From NCBI GenBank assembly GCA_032629725.1, contig JAFEVB010000007.1, positions 1,178,001 to 1,242,000 on the forward strand: DNA of 64,000 nt, given 5' to 3'. The position numbers were made by a program, and so were the translations under genes. The notes below the pieces were generated by a model that worked only from the letters and a program-made list of their open reading frames with translations, was not told the origin of the DNA and did no database searches. Of the stretch, positions 57,965-64,000 are shown piece after piece; position 1 is the first letter of the stretch, and every line of letters starts with the position of its first letter. This stretch comes from Gremmenia infestans (lineage: Eukaryota > Ascomycota > Leotiomycetes > Helotiales > Hamatocanthoscyphaceae).

Positions 57965-59127
57965 ATGGCCATCTACTCCGCAGTCCCACCTCTCGAGCAA
58001 CAAGGACAAGCTCCCCCTGTCGCAGAGAGCACAAGCACAAGTCTAGGTGTAGGCAAAACAGTCACATTGACAATCCCCCTTGACAAGCATGATGAAGTCA
58101 AAGAAGCGCGGCTGCGCAAAGAGCCCTTGCGCCGCGATAGTCTGAAAGGTCGCGAGGCGATGCTTAGGGGCAAGGAAGGCAGTAGACGGAGACAGCGATG
58201 GGAGAATGGTAAGTAGTTCAATCCCCACATGCCTCAATCATCCCGTTCAATCCCTCCCTCTGTTCCTTATCCGTAACAATGCAATGAATATTAACATATA
58301 TGTGCCCTGCGACAGATCGTCTCCTACACGTCCCAAACGCGCAACCTCCACTCCCCAGTGACTGGGAAGTAAGACCTACATGGACCGTCCACCACGTCCC
58401 GTACTACCTCGCGCCCCTCTGGGACCTCCGCGCCGAAGAACGCTCGCGCTCTTCCAAGAAATCCAACCCCACCTTTTCCACCCCTTCAGAATTCGGCCGC
58501 GTGCCCCAGGAACTCAAAGCCAAGCTTAAGAAATCCAAAGGCGCCAGAACGCTGCTCCAAGAATTGGAGCTGGAGGTCCGGAAGTTCGTCAGGGAGTATG
58601 AGTGCGGTATGAAGGGCGAACGGTGGGAAGAGCAGACGGGAGATACGGAGACCGAAACGGAGACCGAGACAGAGGGCGATTCGGAGGACGAGGAGATTGT
58701 CTTTGTAGGCCGTAATGGGCGTATGAGCGACGAGGCACGGGCACGCGTGGAGCGGGTGTTGGAGAGGGAGAAGAAGGTGTGGGAGGGTGATGTTAATGAT
58801 CGCGGTGCTGGCTTCGGGTATGTTTCCCTTCGTTTCATTTACATCTTTCTCTTGTCCCACCCGCTTCAGAGGGAAAAACCCCCCTTTATTTTCACTTTAC
58901 TCCACAAAACGAAACTAACCCAACACGCCCCCAGTCGCTGGCTCGTCCACTCCATCGCCGAATACTACGGCCTCTCATCCCGCTCCATCACCGTCGGCAA
59001 CCCAGCGCGCAGGGAAGCCTATGTAGCTATCAAGCAGGCTGGCACGAAGAGTAGTGGTGCTCGTAATCGGGAACCTGCCATGGCGTATAAGCATGACCTC
59101 CCGAGACCGCTTTACGGATTAGTCTAG
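57965..59127 (+). CDS. R3H-domain protein
   Basis: Exons 57965-58208, 58316-58817 and 58935-59127 give 312 residues. The N-terminal part has a Lys/Arg-rich helix (EARLRKEPLRRDSLKGREAM) and a conserved-looking block (WTVHHVPYYLAPLWDLRAEE), the segment that precedes R3H domains in fungal proteins of this type. A (Thr-Glu)n acidic run (about 58655-58690) is followed by the R3H domain at the C-terminus: RWLVHSIAEYYGLSSRSITV, with the R-x3-H spacing seen as RWLVH. R3H domains bind single-stranded nucleic acid. The protein probably acts on RNA; its partner is unknown. Confidence 0.82.
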
Positions 59128-59941
59128 TCGATTAGTTCCTCTAGCGTAGCGGTTTTGGGCGCATGAATGAATGAATGAAGACGAAGGCTATCAGCGCCTA
59201 CCTCTTGTGCTAAATACGAGTACTGTTTGTTTGGTCTGCTTCTATTGGCTTGTATTCATTTGATATATTAACTGATTTTTCGTTTGGCGAGAGAGAGAGT
59301 GTGCGTGTTTCTGTGTCTTGTGTATATGATTCTGAGAGTGCATGTAGAGTAGAGTAGGTAGACTTTACACTGCACTTCCTTCCTTCTAATTAAAGTGCTT
59401 TGCTTCGCCATCCATCTATATCCATTCCATATCCATCTTCCTACTAAAACATACCTACGCCCATCCTAACGATCTGTATCCCATTATGTATTAAGGCGCG
59501 GCGTCGCGCTAGAGACTCGCTTACCTATACACTTGGTCCGTGCCTTGAGGCTATTCCCAACTCCAGCTTCTCTACGGGTTCCATCCTACTTACTCCGTAC
59601 TTTTACCTTTCTCTCTCCTTATTAACAAAACCCTTCCTTATATCAATCCATACTTCATTAAACCGGCATATAGTCTAGCAGGATCTTCTATCTATCTAAA
59701 CTCTTATGTAGGTATCGAATATACCTGGTGTGCGGTTTATAGAAATTATACCTCCTTAATTGCTTAATGCCTTCTACCGCTCATCTCATCTCATCTCATC
59801 TGCTTCAGAGCAAGTCGTTACAAGAAATTGATTCATCCCACGCTCTATCATCCATCCATCCATCCATCTATCCATCCTCCTCACTCCAATATCTATCCCG
59901 TCGTCCTTCATTTCTTCACTCGCTCAGACAAATCACCTGTG
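59128..59941. other. Intergenic
   Basis: Contains TACTCCGTA at 59591-59599 and a (CATC)n run at about 59848-59877 just upstream of the kinase start. No gene. Confidence 0.5.
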
Positions 59942-61322
59942 ATGCCTGAGTATGAGCACGACCACGATCACGACCTAGACGATGCTCCGCTAGAGCACGT
60001 ATATGAGAGGGGATGGCTGCGCGACGCAGAAGAACGCGAGGAGTATCGCCCCGGGGGCTTGCATCCCGTGCACATCGGTGATGTGTTTGCAAAGAGGTTT
60101 CGCGTGCTGCATAAGCTGGGGAGCGGTGGCTTGGCGACGGTTTGGCTGTGGACCAAGAGTATGAGCAAGAGTATGAGCAAGAGTATGAGCAAGAGCAAAA
60201 GCAGAAAGACAGATACGTCGCGGTGAAGATTATCATTACGGATGAATCTCGAGACACATCTCCAGAGCTACGTTTTGCAAACAAAGAAAGCTTGGACTTT
60301 AGAGAGGCTGGCGGGGAGTACATTGCGGTCCCTCGTGAACACTTCTGGCATGGCGGACCTAACGGGAGACATCTGTGCCTGGTTCTTCCTGTACTGGGGC
60401 CACGAGTAACTGCGTTGTGGGGCAATTTTGAAGATCCTGTGAGGGTTTCTCGAGACCTTACCTTACAGGTTACGCGTGGACTGCGTTTTCTACATGAGAA
60501 CGGAATTTGCCATGGAGGTTAGTTTTCACCAGATCAAGACGACAGTGTGTAATTCGTAGGTAGTTCCTGTTAATACCGTCCTTTCCATTAGATTTCCGCA
60601 CCTCAAACATCCTCTTCAGACTTACCTTCGAGCACTTAAATGAGCATGAATTGATCAAGCAGTTCGGAGAGCCAAGGAAAGAGCCTCTTGTTACCATATC
60701 CGGAGCGAGCCCCACACCTTCAGGTCCTGAATATATAGTCGAAAGCCTTAATCTAGACCGCCTAGATGCTCTGTTTCTATCAGATCAAATCTCCAACATC
60801 GATTTCGGGGAATCCTATGATATGCACCATCCGCCACCCGATATCGGCATCACAGCCTCCTTCCGCTCCCCAGAGCTCCTCTTCGACAATACGATCAGTG
60901 TCGGATGTGACATTTGGGCTCTCGCGTGCATAATTTTCGAGATCCGGACAGAGAAATCCCTCTTTGAAATTTTTATGGATGACGACGACAAAGTGATCAT
61001 GCAAATGGTGCCGATGCTTGGGAGGCTGCCGGAGGCGTGTTGGAGCGCTTGGGAAGCAAGGGGGCAGTGGTACGAGGATGATGCAACGCCGCTCGTTAAT
61101 CCTGAGACCGGAAGGCCGTACATGTTAACAGATAGTCTTGAGGTGCTGCTCCGTGGTAGCTCCTCGCCGTTGGTGAATGACTCTCGGAGAGATAAGGAGA
61201 CTGTTGTCGGGATTGAGGAGAGTAAGGTTTTGGGGGATCTTTTACGGGGGATGTTGAAGTATGATCCGCGGGAACGGATGAGTGTCGAGGCTGTGTTGGA
61301 GCACGAGTGGTTCAAGGGATAA
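59942..61322 (+). CDS. SRPK-like Ser/Thr protein kinase with apparent frameshift
   Basis: Exons 59942-60517 and 60592-61322. Kinase motifs occur in order: glycine loop LHKLGSGGLATVWL, Lys in RYVAVKIII, catalytic loop HGDFRTSNILF formed across the intron, NIDFGES (DFG) and ASFRSPELLF (APE-like), then the C-lobe with CDIWALACIIFEI. HGD in place of HRD and the GYHPVHIGD-like start (GGLHPVHIGDVF) fit the fungal SRPK-like group. The frame breaks at about 60141-60150: TVWL ends one frame, and AVDQEYEQ, which leads into the Lys strand, is in another. A 4-base loss in a GGCT duplication would explain it. A 12-bp tandem repeat (GAGTATGAGCAA) encoding EYEQ follows. Possibly inactive or a base error. 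Confidence 0.72.
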
Positions 61323-62434
61323 GTGGGACGGAGATGACATTATGTTGAAGAATATTATATACTATTACAAGATCCTTTATTCCTATGAAAAGCTTCGCAG
61401 AGTTAAGTCTTAGTAAATATTGTATTAGTTCGGATAAAGGACCTGGTCTACTATGCCTTTTAAGGGGTAGACGACAGCTCGGGAAATGGTCTTATAACTT
61501 ATAACTAACTAAGCATAGTCTTATAGAATTTGATAACCATGGTTTAAGTGGGTCCAATTTAGCCCTCAAAGCCCTTTGTTCTAAACTATAGGCGACACGA
61601 CCCCCAATTATTATCAGACCATAGTCTACTAAGCACTAGCATTGAGACAGTTGAAGGCTAGGGAATGGTTTTATAAATAGGGGAGTCTAATAGCTGGGTC
61701 TGATCGTATATCCTAACGTTAACTTAACTTTACTTATTTTACACGCCGACAGTACCTGAATTCACCGTATGCATCACACGTATTCGTATTCAGGAACAGA
61801 TTCAAAGTCGCAGGCGCTTTACCATGAAAGGAAGTCGGTAGCTGATTTATGTACATTCAAAGACAGTGTAAACTAAACAGGTCTTGGAAACCAGAGCTCA
61901 AGCAGCGCCACATCCGCCGTGACGGCGGTGCGACACTGTCGATTCGTTCCTATCAAGGAGCTCAATATGCTGTACGTATTGTCAAAAGACTAGCCAAGCC
62001 AGTAGGAAAGGTCCCTTGCTTCCCCCATCGAAAGGGACGGGCCGCTGTCTTTCTTTGAGTAACCTGAGAGTTATGAATGAATGCCGGTAAGAAGGACATC
62101 CGGCATTGCGAGTCTTGGTAAATTCCACTGTTGTAGCATTTCCTCTTGTCACAATACGACGATGCTAGGAATCGGTTTCATGTTGGGCGGGGTAGGCATG
62201 GGTTGTGCAGGAAAACCTCATATGGGTTAATGGGTGCATATGCAACTCCTTCATATAAGACGTACACAATTATGGAACAATGTGATGAAGAATGCCGAAG
62301 TAAATTATGGCATTGGTATATCATTGATCTCTCCCTGCTATTTATGAGAGGTGAGGAGGAAATCATTGGCATTGGTTGTCTAAACATTGCCCCAAACAAC
62401 CTTCAGATAACTCTATTAACACTTCAACTTTACT
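61323..62434. other. Intergenic
   Basis: Promoter side of the second P450. The frames at 61849-62058 and 62146-62499 show no protein features. Nothing else recognised. Confidence 0.5.
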
Positions 62435-64000
62435 ATGGCTTTCACTTTATCGACGACGAATCTTTTCATTGCGAGCATTGCTACGGTGAGTCAATATGAA
62501 ACCCTTACATATGTTGACCGAACACTTGAACTAATGTTATCCAGCTCCTGTTCTATCGTTTCGCTACCCTTATTTATCGATTCTATTTCCACCCACTCTC
62601 TAAATTTCCCGGTCCCAAGTATCTAGCTGCGTCCGCCCTATCCCAGTTCTACCAACAAAACATCAAAGGAACCTTCTACAAGGAAATCCGAGATTTGCAT
62701 GATCAGTATGGAGATATTGTTCGCGTGGCCCCCAACGAACTGTCAATCGATGGGTCAATCGGCTGGGATGACATTTATGGACACAAGAAAAACGGACAGG
62801 CGGAATTCAGCAAGGATTCGCTCTTCTATCGTCCGCTAGATCAGGGCAAAGGCCTCGATGGCCATGGTGCACAAGATATCATAATGTCGAATCGAGAAGA
62901 CCATCGACGGCACAGACGACTCATGGCTCATGCTTTCTCGGACGCGGCTCTCTACGCGCAAGAAGATATTATCAAGTCCTATGTTGATCTTTTGATGCGA
63001 AGGTTAGAGGAACACTCGGTTCAAGGAAAGAAACTCGACATGGTTAAGTGGTATAACTACACTACATTTGACATTATCAGCGATCTCGCGTTTAATGATA
63101 CGTTTGGGAGCTTGGAGAGCAGCGCTATGCATCCCTGGGTTAGCATGATCTTCGATTTCATAAAAGTGAACACAAAGTTACGGCTGTTCGCCCAGTATCC
63201 AATCCTGAAGCCATTCGTCGGTTTCGTGATCAGCAAAAGCGACATCGATTTAATCGAGCGAAACATGGCCCTCACTTCCGCCAAACTCGATAAAAGACTG
63301 GCACAAGGGACGAACGGGGCGAGGAAGGACTTCCTTACCTACATCCTGCAACACAACGACGAGAAAGGCATGAGCCATCCAGAGATCCTGGGCAACTGCG
63401 AGACGATCATCGTAGCGGGCAGCGAGACCACAGCCACATTGCTGTCGGGCTTAACGTATTATCTGAGTCAGAACCCAGAGGCCTGGAAACGGTTGAAGGA
63501 TGAAGTCCGTGGAGCTTTCACGACGGAGGAGGAAATCACCATGCGCTCTACAGCCGCTCTGCCATACCTGTTTGCTTGTCTGGAAGAAGGCTTGAGAATG
63601 TACCCACCCGCCGTCGTAACCCCGCCACGAATCTCTCCCGGTGCGACCGTGAACGGAGTATACATCCCTGAAGGCGTGAGTCCTCGTTCTTCCATTCCAT
63701 CCACACCAAACACATACACACCTTAGATCCCACCATCCTCTCGTCGAGAAGAGGCAATACAAATCCATATCTCTTTCGAACATAACGTATTACCCAAGAC
63801 TACTCAGCTGACTCCCAAGAACTAGACAAAGGTATGGATCCACGCATACTCGACCACGCGCCGCAGCAGCAACTTCCACCTCCCCGATACCTTCGCGCCC
63901 GAGCGCTGGCTCCCGCCCACGCACCCGTACCACTCGCCGATCTTCACACACGACAAGCTCAGCAGTATGCGGCCCTTCTCCTACGGCCCGCGCAACTGCA
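62435..64000 (+). CDS. Cytochrome P450, truncated by the window edge
   Basis: Exons 62435-62485, 62545-63675 and 63826 to the window end. It has a short membrane anchor (MAFTLSTTNLFIASIAT, then LLFYRFATLIYRFYF), the Pro-rich hinge HPLSKFPGPK, the C-helix HRRHRRLMAHAFSD, the I-helix VAGSETTATLLSG (intact AGxxT), the ExxR motif in CLEEGLRMYPP, then FAPERW and the start of the haem loop FSYGPRNC at the edge. The overall pattern resembles fungal secondary-metabolism P450s of the isotrichodermin C-15 hydroxylase (CYP65) type; the substrate cannot be inferred. No frame defect is seen. A possible partner gene cluster would lie beyond the right edge. Confidence 0.9.

Noticed and set aside
1..64000. 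tRNA or rRNA genes, CRISPR arrays, bacterial operons
   Set aside because: Scanned by eye for tRNA B-box words and regular spacer arrays; nothing convincing, and the window is eukaryotic. A covariance-model search would be decisive for RNA genes.

Overview
This is a window of a filamentous ascomycete (Pezizomycotina) nuclear genome. Most genes have one to five short introns (about 45-85 bp) with GT..AG borders and CTAAC/CTGAC-like branch sites. The content is typically fungal: a Zn(II)2Cys6 regulator, cytochromes P450, a HET-type fragment, a DUF1774-like membrane protein and single-pass membrane proteins with Cys-rich outer parts. I cannot name the species.

Layout. 1-4.1 kb: the 3' end of a malate dehydrogenase gene, then a large AAA+ ATPase gene on the minus strand. 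5.6-13.9 kb: six small genes or remnants that look like members of one alpha-helical (TPR-like) family, wrapped around a P450 gene carrying an apparent frameshift. 14.5-25.8 kb: an SMP-30/gluconolactonase-like protein, a 749-residue membrane protein, a mitochondrial AFG1-type ATPase and a small membrane protein, with long gene-poor gaps. 26-42 kb: an accessory, decaying stretch. It holds two copies of a short inverted-repeat transposon with 9-bp target duplications, a third inverted-repeat element, a bacterial-type aldehyde dehydrogenase, an F-box protein, a kelch gene with an in-frame stop, a heavily decayed pepsin-type protease gene with one transposon inside it, and HET-like remnants. 42-50 kb: a zinc-cluster regulator, a secreted alpha/beta hydrolase, a secreted Cys-rich protein of unknown function and a holo-ACP synthase. 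50-59 kb: a coiled-coil protein, a low-complexity protein, a polytopic membrane protein, microsatellite-rich DNA, a secreted M28 aminopeptidase and an R3H protein. 59.9-64 kb: an SRPK-like kinase gene with an apparent frameshift, and a second P450 cut by the window edge.

Housekeeping genes (malate dehydrogenase, AAA+ ATPase, AFG1, PPTase, DUF1774, aminopeptidase, R3H) lie mostly toward the two ends and around 21 kb. The middle looks like a dispensable region. I see no single metabolic cluster: the two P450 genes are far apart and no synthase backbone is present. Gene models were built by eye from open frames and splice signals. Exon borders are given where they joined frames cleanly, and doubtful ones are marked.
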